A DNA stretch of 64,000 nucleotides from Devosia sp. 2618 (GTDB lineage Bacteria; Pseudomonadota; Alphaproteobacteria; Rhizobiales; Devosiaceae). Positions 8,944-18,386 of the stretch are shown here, in pieces (positions within the stretch are counted from its first letter, which is position 1; each line of letters starts with the position of its first letter). The stretch lies in NCBI RefSeq assembly GCF_040546815.1, contig NZ_JBEPOO010000001.1, forward strand, positions 3,596,001 to 3,660,000. The letters run 5' to 3'. Under the pieces are notes generated by a model. That model worked only from the letters and a program-made list of their open reading frames with translations, was not told the DNA's origin and made no database searches. The position numbers were made by a program, and so were the translations under genes.

Positions 8944-10749
8944 TTAAAAACTACGATTAGCACTCTCTAGGACGAAATGACCTTCGCCGACTTGCGTACA
9001 GACAGGCCGGTCTTGAACCCAATCTAGCGGCTTTATGGTTGAACGGATTTCGTCACCCTCGGTTACTCGCCGTACAGAGCGACGACTGGGATCCGGGATT
9101 GGGACGGCGTCGAGGAGACGACGCGTATAAGGATGAGCGGGAGAGGAGAAAACGCTGTCCTGCGGACCAATCTCGACGATCTCTCCCAAATACATCACCG
9201 CAACGCGATGACTAAAGCGTTCGACCACCGCCATGTCATGGGAAATGAACAGATAGGACAGACCCCTTTCCCTCTGGAGTTCTGCCAGGAGTTCCATGAC
9301 TTGCGCCTTGACGGACACATCCAGCGCTGAGACGGCCTCATCGGCCACGATCAGCTTCGGCTCCAGCATAAGGGCCCGGGCTATGCAGATGCGCTGGCGC
9401 TGGCCGCCAGAGAACTCGTGCGGAAAACGGTGAAACATCTCTGATTTAAGCCCGACCCGTTCCAACGTGGCGACCGCTTTGTCTTCGGCATCCTGCCGTG
9501 ACCCCATACCATGCGTCAGAAATGGTTCAGTCAGGGCGGCGCCGATGGTCATGCGGGGATTGAGGCTAGACACAGGATCCTGAAAGATTATCTGGACCTT
9601 GCGGCGATAGTCCTTCATTTCACGTTGGCTGAGCGATGAGATGTCCCGCCCGTCCACTTTGATGCTTCCGGCAGTCGGTTCGAGGAGGCGCATGACCAGC
9701 CGCCCCGTGGTAGACTTCCCACTTCCCGACTCTCCCACCAGACTCAATGTTTCACCCGGTGCAAGGTGAAATGACACTCCCTCCACGGCATGCACGCGAC
9801 CACCCAGGCGCCTGAGCGGTCCTCCACGAACTTCGAAGCGCTTGGTCAGATCGCGGACCTCCAGCAATGGCACAGCCGACTTGTTCGGCTCTGGTACTTG
9901 AGGCAAGCTTGTTATCGGTTCGCTCCATTCGTCATCGTTTCCGGCAATCTCGCTTTTGCCAAGTCTGGGAACAGCAGAGAGCAGGGCACGTGTATAGGGA
10001 TGCTCGGCATCTCGAAATATTTCGGCCGTCGCTCCTTTCTCGACGCAGGCGCCGTGATACATCACCATTGTCTGATCGGCGACTTCTGCGACCACACCCA
10101 TGTCGTGCGTGATGAACATCACGGACATGTCGTACTCGGCCTGGATTTCCTTGATGAGCTCCAGAATCTGCGCCTGTATAGTCACGTCAAGCGCTGTCGT
10201 AGGCTCATCGGCAATCAGCAACCGAGGATTTGTCGCCAGCGCCAACGCAATCATGACCCGCTGGCGCATACCACCGGAGAACTGGTGCGGATAATCATCA
10301 AGGCGATGCGACGCGGCAGGTATCCGGACGCGCTCGAGCAGTTCAACCGCCAACTTCCTCGCCTCTTGCCGTCCCAGCTCAAGATGCTGCCGGATTGTCT
10401 CGACCATGTGAAAACCAACGGTGTAAACCGGGTTGAGACTGGTCTCCTGAAAGATCATTGCGATGTCGCGTCCGCGTATCCGCCGCATCTCTTGATCTGG
10501 AAGCGTCAGCAGATTTCGCCCGTCAAAAGTGACCGTGCCCGACGTGCGGCTTTTGCCTCGCGGCAATAGGCCCATCACTGATAGCGCGGTAATACTCTTG
10601 CCTGATCCGGATTCGCCGACAACGGCCAGCGTTTCGCCCCGCGCGATAGAAAACGAGATATCGCTGACGATCGGCCTCCAGCGCCCGGAGACAAAAAGCG
10701 AAGTGCTCAGGCGGTCAACGACAAGCGTGGGCGTTTTCTGTTGCGACAT
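8944..10749 (-). CDS. Opp/Dpp-type ABC transporter, fused twin ATP-binding protein (cluster A)
   Basis: Two complete OppD- and OppF-like ATPase domains in one 601-residue chain. Walker [13 protein letters not shown] near 53 and [12 protein letters not shown] near 340; signatures [15 protein letters not shown] and [15 protein letters not shown]; Walker [14 protein letters not shown] and [12 protein letters not shown]. Each half ends in an oligopeptide-transporter C-terminal segment ([24 protein letters not shown]). The ATG at 10749 overlaps the stop of the upstream permease (TGATG); a GTG three bases earlier is also in frame. Last gene of the leftward arm of cluster A, powering the two permeases just upstream. 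The substrate is unknown. Confidence 0.93.
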   Translation of the reverse strand: MSQQKTPTLVVDRLSTSLFVSGRWRPIVSDISFSIARGETLAVVGESGSGKSITALSVMGLLPRGKSRTSGTVTFDGRNLLTLPDQEMRRIRGRDIAMIFQETSLNPVYTVGFHMVETIRQHLELGRQEARKLAVELLERVRIPAASHRLDDYPHQFSGGMRQRVMIALALATNPRLLIADEPTTALDVTIQAQILELIKEIQAEYDMSVMFITHDMGVVAEVADQTMVMYHGACVEKGATAEIFRDAEHPYTRALLSAVPRLGKSEIAGNDDEWSEPITSLPQVPEPNKSAVPLLEVRDLTKRFEVRGGPLRRLGGRVHAVEGVSFHLAPGETLSLVGESGSGKSTTGRLVMRLLEPTAGSIKVDGRDISSLSQREMKDYRRKVQIIFQDPVSSLNPRMTIGAALTEPFLTHGMGSRQDAEDKAVATLERVGLKSEMFHRFPHEFSGGQRQRICIARALMLEPKLIVADEAVSALDVSVKAQVMELLAELQRERGLSYLFISHDMAVVERFSHRVAVMYLGEIVEIGPQDSVFSSPAHPYTRRLLDAVPIPDPSRRSVRRVTEGDEIRSTIKPLDWVQDRPVCTQVGEGHFVLESANRSF

Positions 10750-11669
10750 CACTCATCTTCTCCACGTGGATTGACAATATCCCGAATTCGGTCGCCGACG
10801 AGATTGATGGACAACACCGTCAACGCCAGGGCGATGCCCGGATAAAGTGTGACCCAGTACTGGCCCGACAGCATGTACTGGTAGCCATTGGCGATCAGCA
10901 TGCCCAAGCTGGGTTCGTTGACCGGCACGCCCAGGCCAAGGAAGGACAGGGTCGCCTCAAGGGAAATCGCGCGCGCCACCTGCATCGTGGCGACAACGAT
11001 GAGTGGTGGCATGCAGTTGGGCATCAGGTGCCGCGTGATGATTTTCCACCATGGCAGCGCAAGGCAGTGCGCCGCCTCGATATATTCGCGTTTCATCTCG
11101 ACCAGTGCCGTGGCACGGGCCGTGCGCGCATAGGTTGCCCATTCAACGATGATAAGAGCCAGGACGACGTTGGTGATGCCCTTGCCCAGCACCGCGAGGA
11201 TGATAAATGCCACCAGGATTGTGGGGAATGAAAGTTGCAGGTCGACCAGCCGCATGATCAGGGAATCAGTGCGTCCCCCCGCAAATGCCGCAAGCAGTCC
11301 CAGCAGCGTTCCTATCAGCGCCGCGATCAGCGCCGAACCGATGCCCACTATCAGCGATATTCGCAATCCGTAGAGGATCGCCGACCACATATCGCGGCCC
11401 TGTCCGTCGCTCCCGAGGATCAGCATCGTGCCAGCAGCGGACTGAGATCCAGGAGGCCGCATGCCGTCACGGAAGTCGATTTGCATCAGGTCGTATGGGT
11501 TTTGCAGCGACAAAAAGTTGGCAAATACCGCGCAGAGAACGATGATGCCGAACATTATGAGCGCCAGAACAGCAATCCTGGAACGGCGATAGTTCCGCCA
11601 GTGGCGCTGCCAGGTCGTCTCTGGTGTGGAGGGAAACGCTTCAAACAGTGTCGATGGATCGGCTGACAT
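10749..11669 (-). CDS. Opp/Dpp-type ABC permease, DppC-like (cluster A)
   Basis: Inner-membrane permease of 306 residues. It has the N-terminal OppC-type segment (WRNYRRSRIAVLALIMF), a periplasmic loop with LGSDGQGRDMWSAILYGLRISLIVG, and the EAA loop EAAHCLALPWWKIITRHLMPN, followed by FLGLGVPVNEPSLG. The ATG at 11669 overlaps the stop of the DppB gene and follows a GGAGGGAAGG ribosome site. Confidence 0.92.
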   Translation of the reverse strand: MSADPSTLFEAFPSTPETTWQRHWRNYRRSRIAVLALIMFGIIVLCAVFANFLSLQNPYDLMQIDFRDGMRPPGSQSAAGTMLILGSDGQGRDMWSAILYGLRISLIVGIGSALIAALIGTLLGLLAAFAGGRTDSLIMRLVDLQLSFPTILVAFIILAVLGKGITNVVLALIIVEWATYARTARATALVEMKREYIEAAHCLALPWWKIITRHLMPNCMPPLIVVATMQVARAISLEATLSFLGLGVPVNEPSLGMLIANGYQYMLSGQYWVTLYPGIALALTVLSINLVGDRIRDIVNPRGEDE

Positions 11670-12646
11670 CACGCCTTCCCTCCCGCCACCCGCACGCGCG
11701 GATCAAGCAAAGTATAAATTAGGTCTACAATCAAATTGATTGTGACAAAAAGCACAACAATTACAACCAGATAAGCAACTATTATCGGCCTATCAAGTAT
11801 ATTTATGCTATCCACGATCAATTTTCCCATACCCGGCCAATTGAAGATGCTTTCGGTGACTACGGAAAATGCGATGACTGACCCGAACTCCAGCCCCACC
11901 ACAGTCACGATGGGGATCATGATGTTCTTGAGGACATGGACGCCCACAACCCTCCTTTCTGTAAGGCCGCGGGCCCTGGCATAGCGCACGTGGTCGAGCG
12001 GCAAGGTTTCCCTTACGCCTGCCCGCGTCATTCTGATCAACAGAGCAATCTTGAACAAAGCCATCGTCGTCGCAGGCAGGATCATGTATCGCCAGCCATC
12101 GACACTGAGGAAAGACCACTGCATTCCCAGAACGGAGACCGTGCTGCCACGCCCACTTGACGGCAACCAACCTAGGGCCACCGCGAAAACCATGATCATG
12201 AGCAGGCCGATCCAGAAGGTCGGCAGCGAGAAGCCGATTATGCTTCCGGCCATCAGCGTCTTGGACAAAGCCGATTTCGGACGCAGCCCGGCATAGAGAC
12301 CCAGTGGAATTCCGACCAGGATTGCCAGGGTCATTGCCGCAATCGCCAGTTCCAGGGTAGCCGGCAGACGTTCCAAAATGACCTGTAGCGCAGGCCGGTT
12401 GTACACGTAGCTATTGCCGAGGTCGCCGCGCAGCAGCCCCTTAAGGAACTCGACGTACTGAACCCACAGAGGCTGATCCAGGCCAAGCTCTCTGACGATC
12501 CGGGCGCGCTCGATTTGGTCAGCGTCGGGAGAGATCAGGATGTCTACGGGATTGCCAATAACATTGATGCCGAGGAATACGATAACCGTCATCACCAGCA
12601 CGACTAGCATCGCCTGCAATATGCGTTGCCCGAACCAGATTAGCAT
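11669..12646 (-). CDS. Opp/Dpp-type ABC permease, DppB-like (cluster A)
   Basis: Inner-membrane permease of 325 residues with the DppB pattern: a first helix at about 8-30, LGLDQPLWVQYVEFLKGLLRGDLGNSY, the EAA-type loop RARGLTERRVVGVHVLKNIMIPIVT, and VVTESIFNWPGMGKLIVDSI near the end. It starts seven bases inside the end of the upstream PLP-enzyme gene and its stop overlaps the DppC start, so the three transporter genes and the enzymes upstream form one transcription unit. Confidence 0.92.
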   Translation of the reverse strand: MLIWFGQRILQAMLVVLVMTVIVFLGINVIGNPVDILISPDADQIERARIVRELGLDQPLWVQYVEFLKGLLRGDLGNSYVYNRPALQVILERLPATLELAIAAMTLAILVGIPLGLYAGLRPKSALSKTLMAGSIIGFSLPTFWIGLLMIMVFAVALGWLPSSGRGSTVSVLGMQWSFLSVDGWRYMILPATTMALFKIALLIRMTRAGVRETLPLDHVRYARARGLTERRVVGVHVLKNIMIPIVTVVGLEFGSVIAFSVVTESIFNWPGMGKLIVDSINILDRPIIVAYLVVIVVLFVTINLIVDLIYTLLDPRVRVAGGKA

Positions 12647-13875
12647 TTCACGTCTCCAGTTTGACTGACCACCTCTTCACGAACGCCGGCAACCTCCGGC
12701 CGCAATTGTTCCAGCAATTTGATGAGATCGGCCATTAGATCATCTTCGCGTTCGAGCCCGATGCTGACACGGAGATATGGACCTTCGGATGTGTCGGTCT
12801 GGACCGTTCTCAGACCGGCCAGAGACATCGGAGCAAGGATGCTGTGCACGCCTCCCCAGGACGCCCCGATCGAAAATATGCGAACCGCGTCCAGCGCTTG
12901 GGCAAGACTGGCTCGGAACTCACGTCGAACAACCACGGTGAAGACGCTGCCGGCACCGTTATAGTCACGCTGCCAGAGATCGTGGCCGTTGAATTCTGGC
13001 AGGGCGGGATGGAGTATCGCCTCAATTTCCGGTCTCTCCCGCAATTTAGTGGCAATACGAAGCGCCACCGCGCTGGAGTGGGCAAGGCGGACTGCCATGG
13101 TCTTGATTCCACGCAGCACGAGAAGCGCGTCGTCAGGCGATACGCCCAAACCGAACAGCTTAAACGTCCTCTTCAACTGCTCGAAGAGCGCATAGTCCCG
13201 AACGGCCACCGATCCCATCAAAAGGTCAGAGTGCCCTCCAGCATATTTTGTCAGAGCCTCGACAGAAAAATCCGCTCCGAGCGCCAGCGGCTTGAGATAA
13301 AGCGGCGATGCCCAGGTATTGTCACAGCAAACCAGGGCACCTTGCTGATGCACGCTGGCGACGATGGCCGGGATGTCCTGCATCTCCATCGTCGTCGAGC
13401 CGGGCGATTCTACCAATACCAGCCGGGTGATCGGCGATAGCCATTCCGTGATTTTGCTGCCGACACAGGGCGGATAATACGTCACCGCAATCCCCATACG
13501 AGCAAGATGAAAGTCGGCAAACTCACGCACGGGAGGATATATCGTATCCGGGATCAGCACCTCATCGCCTGCATTCAGCACCGTCTGCATGACGAGCACC
13601 AGAGCCGAGAGGCCTGATGGCGTGACCACTGCCCGCACGCCACCCTCCAAGACAGCGATCTGTGCTTCGAGCATACGCACGGTCGGCGTGCCATGCAGCC
13701 CATAGCTGTAGGCATCCGGCCCTTTGTCATTCCGGCGTGCATAGGCTTCACCGCTCTCGAATGCGATGGTTGAGCCACGATACAATGGGGGACTGAGGCT
13801 TTTGAAGCCGCCCATATCCGGTTTTGGCGGATGGACGCATAGTGTTTCGTCTGCGGACCAAGCATCGTCCGTCAT
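12640..13875 (-). CDS. Cystathionine beta-lyase-family PLP enzyme (MetC-like)
   Basis: Trans-sulfuration family PLP enzyme of 411 residues. The fold signatures are SYGLHGTPTVRMLE, AVVTPSGLSALVLV, CDNTWASPLYLKPLALGAD and the PLP lysine in ALTKYAGGHSDLLMGSV. Closest to alphaproteobacterial MetC, which cleaves cystathionine by beta-elimination to homocysteine, pyruvate and ammonia. In this cluster a beta-elimination on another amino acid (C-S or C-N bond) is equally possible. A longer frame opens at 14031, but its first 50 residues overlap the upstream peptidase gene and look random. ATG at 13875 has AGAGGAA upstream. Confidence 0.85.
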   Translation of the reverse strand: MTDDAWSADETLCVHPPKPDMGGFKSLSPPLYRGSTIAFESGEAYARRNDKGPDAYSYGLHGTPTVRMLEAQIAVLEGGVRAVVTPSGLSALVLVMQTVLNAGDEVLIPDTIYPPVREFADFHLARMGIAVTYYPPCVGSKITEWLSPITRLVLVESPGSTTMEMQDIPAIVASVHQQGALVCCDNTWASPLYLKPLALGADFSVEALTKYAGGHSDLLMGSVAVRDYALFEQLKRTFKLFGLGVSPDDALLVLRGIKTMAVRLAHSSAVALRIATKLRERPEIEAILHPALPEFNGHDLWQRDYNGAGSVFTVVVRREFRASLAQALDAVRIFSIGASWGGVHSILAPMSLAGLRTVQTDTSEGPYLRVSIGLEREDDLMADLIKLLEQLRPEVAGVREEVVSQTGDVKC

Positions 13876-13886
13876 CTCGGTTCCTC

Positions 13887-15098
13887 TCATTGGCACTCTG
13901 CCATGCCCGAAGTCGCGTGCAGATCGAGCGGCCCAGCGCTCAACGGCAGTAAACCCTCTATGGTAACAGCCACCATGTCTTCTGCCATCATGCCGCCCCA
14001 CCCCTCCCGATACAGAGGTGTCTCGATGCACAGCACCATGCCTGGCTCGATCGGCACATGGGAATTCGGTCCTATCAATGGATATTCATTGATCGTCACG
14101 CCAATTCCGTGGCCACAATGATGACGCTGGTAATCGGCTATACCGCTGTCTCGAACACGTGCCATCATGGCCTGGAAGACGGCACTTGCGGTCACTTGCC
14201 CTCGCAGAACTTCGCGTCCTGCATCCAATCCTTCCAGCAGCGCGCCGAAAAGCATCTCCTGCTCTTGGTCGGACTCGCCGACCACCACGGTTCGCGCCAT
14301 ATCGGCCCAGTAGCCGTGATAGCTGGCGCTGAGATCCATGCGAACCAGATCGCCCTGTTCGAAAGCGCGTGGCGTCGCGAACGCGTCGACATTGCCCGAA
14401 CGAAGACCTGACGTTATCGCCAGCGACCGAGCAACACCGCCACGGCTGGAAACAAGTCGGGCGATTTCGCCGGAAATATCGAGTTCCGTAGCCCCTTCCC
14501 GCACCAATCCTCTCGCGAGAGTGAGGCCCGCATCCAGCATGGCAGCTGCCTGGCCGAGCAAATGGATTTCCTCGGGAAATTTAAGCCGGCGTGCTCGTGG
14601 AACGGCGTCGGTTGGCGCGATCACCTGACCAGGCCGGAGCATGCCGTCCAAATTCAAGGCGAGGGCCTTGGTTCCCGTCGAGTCGATGGCAAGGCGGGGG
14701 GCAGGAGCAAAGTCGGCCAGCACCGAGCGCAGTGCCGCATCGAATTCGGCGTGAGCGCCCACCGAACGCATGCCCTCTTGCTCGCTCCAAAGATAGAACT
14801 CTCCGTAAGTTACGATGTCGCAAGTGCTGCCCAGCACTTCCCGAGCTGCCGCGAGATCACCCGCAGACGTGACGAGAACAACCCGATCGCGGCTCGCGAC
14901 CACTCCCACCCGATAATGTGGGGACATGTCTGCCATCATGGATCGATAGCCGGAAATATACCGGCAATTATCCGGATCCAAGGATAGCAGGACATCGAAG
15001 GAGTCTTCTGCAAAAAGCCGATCCAGAATCTTGCTGCGCAGACCCGACCAATCCTTTATCGGACCTTCTCCGACCTGCCCCTTTTCCCCTATAATCAT
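13887..15098 (-). CDS. M24-family metallopeptidase, Xaa-Pro aminopeptidase-like (cluster A)
   Basis: A 403-residue pita-bread-fold hydrolase with an N-terminal creatinase-like domain (SLDPDNCRYISGYRS) and a C-terminal catalytic domain. All five canonical metal ligands can be placed: the two Asp in RMDLSASYHGYWADMARTV, the His in HHCGHGIGVT, the Glu in LCIETPLYREG and the Glu in MMAEDMVAVT. It is therefore probably an active dinuclear metal peptidase or amidase. It begins directly after the aminotransferase stop. Unlike its counterpart in cluster B (33629-34801), the metal site is intact. Confidence 0.85.
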   Translation of the reverse strand: MIIGEKGQVGEGPIKDWSGLRSKILDRLFAEDSFDVLLSLDPDNCRYISGYRSMMADMSPHYRVGVVASRDRVVLVTSAGDLAAAREVLGSTCDIVTYGEFYLWSEQEGMRSVGAHAEFDAALRSVLADFAPAPRLAIDSTGTKALALNLDGMLRPGQVIAPTDAVPRARRLKFPEEIHLLGQAAAMLDAGLTLARGLVREGATELDISGEIARLVSSRGGVARSLAITSGLRSGNVDAFATPRAFEQGDLVRMDLSASYHGYWADMARTVVVGESDQEQEMLFGALLEGLDAGREVLRGQVTASAVFQAMMARVRDSGIADYQRHHCGHGIGVTINEYPLIGPNSHVPIEPGMVLCIETPLYREGWGGMMAEDMVAVTIEGLLPLSAGPLDLHATSGMAECQ

Positions 15099-16475
15099 CT
15101 ATTGGGCGACCACCGCTTCAATTGCTTGCTCGACCAACGTCAGGTGCGCCGTGACATCGGCCTCTTCGAGCAGCGGGCAAAACAGCGACGTGCAGTCCCA
15201 GCCGCTCATCAGCACGCCGCGATTGGCCAGGAAAAACCAAAAAGCCTCATGCACCTTGGCGCGCGCCTCAGCCTGTGCATCGGACACGGAAATCGTGCCG
15301 GATGCCGGAGGGGCCGGATCGAACCAGAACGCGACGCGGGCACCCAGGCGCGCGACATGCCACGGTAGATCAAGGCGCGATATGACCGCTTGCACGCCAT
15401 CGGCATATCGGCTCGCCGCCGATGTCATGAGCGCATAACTATCCTCGGTAATGATCTCGCTCAGCGCTGTCTTCATGACATGCGTGCTGAGCGCGCCGCC
15501 CGCCAGGGTGCTCCCCATGACACGGCCATCATAACCCGCCACAGCCTGTGCTACCGCGTCGGTCATGCCATACATTCCGATAGGAAGGCCGCCGGCCGCC
15601 CATTTACCCATGGTGAGAATATCGGGTTCGAGACCAAATTCCTGCGTGAAACCGCCAGGACCGGCAACAATGGTCTGTGTCTCGTCCACGATCAGCAGCG
15701 TATTGGTGGCACGGGTTATTTCACGCAGCCGCCGATGGAAATCTGGGCTCGGCATGACAATGCTGCGCCGCGTTGTAATCGCGGGCTCAACGATGACGGC
15801 CGCAACCTCACGGGACCGAAGCAACCTTTCCGTCGCCTCGATATCGTTAAACTCGGCCACGACCGTGGTCGAAGACACGTCGAACCCATTGCGTGACACC
15901 CCATCGGGAGCAACGACCTGACCTCCATCAAGCACCGCATGGGTCTCGTCGAGCGATCCGTGATAAGTGTTGTTGAAGACGAGAATCTTCTGGCGGCCGG
16001 TTGCAATCCGTGCAAAGCGCAAGGCGAACCTATTGGCATCCGCCGCAGAAAGGCTGAACTGCCAGATTGGCAGTCCGAACTTCTGTTGCATGAGTTCGGT
16101 AACCTGGACATGGTCCTCGGTCGGCCAGTCGCTCATTAGGGCCCGATCCAACTGCTCGCGCATTGCCGCAACTGCCTTGGGATGCCGGTGCCCGAACAGG
16201 GCCGCTGAACCAGAAAGCGAAAAATCGGCATAGGAGTGACCGTCCACATCGGTCAGGCGCGCCCCGTTGGCCTCGGTGATGAAAATCGGAACCGCAGAGG
16301 GGAAATGATTGACGCGATAAGTGGGCGTACCATGCAGTTGGGTCTTCTTGGCGCGGTCATGCAAGCGACGGCACTCCTGATGCCCGGCATACCAATGGGA
16401 CTGCTCGGCTTGGAGCATGGCGTCGAGCCGCCCCTCGTCCACTGAAATGCTTGCATATTCTTGACGGTCTGACAC
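15099..16475 (-). CDS. Class III aminotransferase, glutamate-1-semialdehyde aminomutase-like (cluster A)
   Basis: PLP enzyme of 458 residues in the GSA-aminomutase branch of class III aminotransferases. Seen: DFSLSGSAALFGHRHPK, the cofactor region with YHGSLDETHAV, the Asp of LLIVDETQTIVAGPGG and the PLP lysine in DILTMGKWAAGGLPIGMYG. The usual GTEAN loop reads LSAADANRFALR, which is unusual. The GTG at 16475 (SDRQEY...) is chosen because AGGAGG lies nine bases upstream; the nearer ATG is out of frame. First gene of the leftward arm of cluster A, under the 16526-16553 operator. A homologue with the same peculiar motifs is at 29070-30494. Confidence 0.87.
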   Translation of the reverse strand: MSDRQEYASISVDEGRLDAMLQAEQSHWYAGHQECRRLHDRAKKTQLHGTPTYRVNHFPSAVPIFITEANGARLTDVDGHSYADFSLSGSAALFGHRHPKAVAAMREQLDRALMSDWPTEDHVQVTELMQQKFGLPIWQFSLSAADANRFALRFARIATGRQKILVFNNTYHGSLDETHAVLDGGQVVAPDGVSRNGFDVSSTTVVAEFNDIEATERLLRSREVAAVIVEPAITTRRSIVMPSPDFHRRLREITRATNTLLIVDETQTIVAGPGGFTQEFGLEPDILTMGKWAAGGLPIGMYGMTDAVAQAVAGYDGRVMGSTLAGGALSTHVMKTALSEIITEDSYALMTSAASRYADGVQAVISRLDLPWHVARLGARVAFWFDPAPPASGTISVSDAQAEARAKVHEAFWFFLANRGVLMSGWDCTSLFCPLLEEADVTAHLTLVEQAIEAVVAQ

Positions 16476-16525
16476 GGCCCATTACCTCCTGGAAAGCCGG
16501 GACGCATCGAACCCGGCATTACATT

Positions 16526-16553
16526 ATGTTCCTATAAATGGAACAATGTTCCT
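16526..16553. promoter_or_regulatory. Operator, left copy of a 28-bp inverted repeat (IclR-type site)
   Basis: This 28-base unit contains a palindrome GGAACAATGTTCC (16540-16552) plus one extra half-site ATGTTCC. Its exact reverse complement is at 16660-16687. It lies 51 bases upstream of the leftward GTG start at 16475, in the right position to control the aminotransferase-peptidase-lyase-transporter operon. The IclR regulator encoded at 18387 is the obvious candidate ligand. Confidence 0.75.
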
Positions 16554-16659
16554 CAAAACAATATTTGAGCTATTTGTGAGCGTCAAGCAGGCCTGGCTCG
16601 TTATTTTGAAGAAGCCGTCAATACCATCGCATTGACTCGTCGGTCGCTAAGGATACAAT

Positions 16660-16687
16660 AGGAACATTGTTCCATTTATAGGAACAT
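16660..16687. promoter_or_regulatory. Operator, right copy of the 28-bp inverted repeat (IclR-type site)
   Basis: Perfect reverse complement of 16526-16553, with the palindrome GGAACATTGTTCC at 16661-16673 and an extra half-site GGAACAT at 16681-16687. It lies 28 bases upstream of the rightward gene at 16716. The two copies make a symmetrical divergent control region, 106 bases apart. Confidence 0.75.
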
Positions 16688-16715
16688 TGTAGGGGAACTC
16701 ACGAGGAGAAGAAAT

Positions 16716-18296
16716 ATGAGGGTAAGATTCTTGCGGCGTACCATTGCCCGCGCCCTGCTGGCCGCAACAATAGGCACCGCTGCGATTGGCATCGGTTATG
16801 CGGACGATCTGTCGATAGCTGTGAAAGGGCCCATTACCAGCTTCGATCCGCACTACCATCTCACCGTCTATAACAACGCGATGGTCATGCACGTCTACGA
16901 GGGCTTGGTGGGGCTGGATAACGACAACCGGCCAATTCCTCGCTTGGCTGAGAGCTGGTCGATCATTGACGAAAATACTTGGGAATTCAAACTGCGCGAG
17001 GCGACGTTTCACAACGGAGCGCCATTCACGGCGGACGATGTAAAGTTCACGTTTGATCGGATCAATTCGATCACAAACAGTCCCGGTTCCTATATTCCCT
17101 ACATTCGGCAGGTCTCAGAACTCGAGATTGTCGATCAGCATACGATCCGCTTTCACACGACAGAGCCGTTTCCGATGATGATCGACTACCTCACGCAAGT
17201 ACCCATCGTCAGCCATACACTGGGAGAAAACCTGGATTCTCCGTCCTTCCGCAACGGCGATGTCGTGGTCGGCACTGGGCCCTATCGCTTGGTCTCCTAT
17301 GCCGAGAACGATCGCGTCACCCTGGTGCGCAACGAGGAATACTGGGGATCGTCCCCTGCCTACGAGAATGTCAGCTATCGCATTATGCCCAATGATGCCG
17401 GTCGCGTTGCCGCCTTGCTGGCCGGAGATGTCCAACTCGTGGATGCCGTGCCCTCCGCCGATTTGGATCAGCTCTCCAGCAACCCGGATATCCACGTCAC
17501 GTCAAAGCCCGCCAAGCGCATCATTTTTATCGGCCTCAACCAGTTGCCCACGGGCAAAGCTCCTCAGATCGTCGGGCCGAATGGAGAAGCGCTGGACACC
17601 AATCCCTTACTGGACGTCCGAGTGCGCAAGGCACTTTCGATCGCCATCGACCGCCGGGCCATCGTCGAATTCATTATGAAGGGTGAAGCCGTCGCCAACG
17701 GGCAGGTACTGCCGCCGGACAGTTTCGGCTATAATGAGGACCTGCCTCCTCCCGCTGCGAATCCCGAAACCGCCCGGGCGCTGCTCGCCGAAGCCGGCTA
17801 TCCACATGGTTTCCGCATCACCCTTCATGCCCCTACGGACCGCTTCGTCAATGGGCCAGAAATTGTCCAGGCCGTGGCGCAGATGTGGGCACGTATTGGC
17901 GTGCAGACCTCTGTGGAGACCTTGCCTTATGCAAACTACATTCCCCAGATCAATAACGCTGCCTACCCCACATTTCTAATGGGCTGGTCAAGTGTCAGCA
18001 ATGAAAACTCGCTCAACGCGATGCTTGCCACCTGGAATCCGGAAGAGGGTCGCGGCTCGACCAATCGCGGCCAATATTCCAACCCCGAAGTGGACGATTT
18101 GATCACCAGGATACTTTCCACGGTGGATGAGGGCGCTCGCGAAGAGCTGATGCATAAGGTGCAGGCAATCGCAGCCGAGGACGTAGCTTTTATTCCGCTT
18201 CACATTCAGACCTCGGCCTGGGCCTCCTCCGCCGATGTCCACTATGACGCCCGCCGCGATGAAAAGACCTATGCAATGGATGCACGTGCCGAGTAG
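16716..18296 (+). CDS. Opp/Dpp-type ABC substrate-binding protein, family 5 (cluster A)
   Basis: Periplasmic solute-binding protein of 526 residues. A signal peptide (RRTIARALLAATIGTAAIG, cleavage near YADD) is followed by the family-5 pattern: ITSFDPHYHLTVYNN, YEGLVGLDNDNRPIPRLAESW, FKLREATFHNGAPFTADDVKFTFDRI, and VVGTGPYRLVSYAENDRVTLVRN. GAGGAG lies just upstream of the ATG. It is the likely partner of the DppB-DppC-ATPase genes at 8944-12646, transcribed divergently from them. A terminator-like hairpin follows it. Confidence 0.92.
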   Translation: MRVRFLRRTIARALLAATIGTAAIGIGYADDLSIAVKGPITSFDPHYHLTVYNNAMVMHVYEGLVGLDNDNRPIPRLAESWSIIDENTWEFKLREATFHNGAPFTADDVKFTFDRINSITNSPGSYIPYIRQVSELEIVDQHTIRFHTTEPFPMMIDYLTQVPIVSHTLGENLDSPSFRNGDVVVGTGPYRLVSYAENDRVTLVRNEEYWGSSPAYENVSYRIMPNDAGRVAALLAGDVQLVDAVPSADLDQLSSNPDIHVTSKPAKRIIFIGLNQLPTGKAPQIVGPNGEALDTNPLLDVRVRKALSIAIDRRAIVEFIMKGEAVANGQVLPPDSFGYNEDLPPPAANPETARALLAEAGYPHGFRITLHAPTDRFVNGPEIVQAVAQMWARIGVQTSVETLPYANYIPQINNAAYPTFLMGWSSVSNENSLNAMLATWNPEEGRGSTNRGQYSNPEVDDLITRILSTVDEGAREELMHKVQAIAAEDVAFIPLHIQTSAWASSADVHYDARRDEKTYAMDARAE

Positions 18297-18311
18297 CATC
18301 GGGCATTTTAG

Positions 18312-18337
18312 GGAGGGCCCGGGCAGACGGGTCCTCC
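18312..18337 (+). terminator. Hairpin after the cluster A binding-protein gene
   Basis: A 10-bp stem (18312-18321 with 18328-18337, one G-T pair) and a six-base loop lie 16 bases after the stop. No long T-run follows. It would raise the level of the binding-protein part of the message over the regulator gene downstream. Confidence 0.55.
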
Positions 18338-18386
18338 TCCACTTTCCCTGCAACCGCTTGAATTTTTTGCGAACGCCGAGAACACA

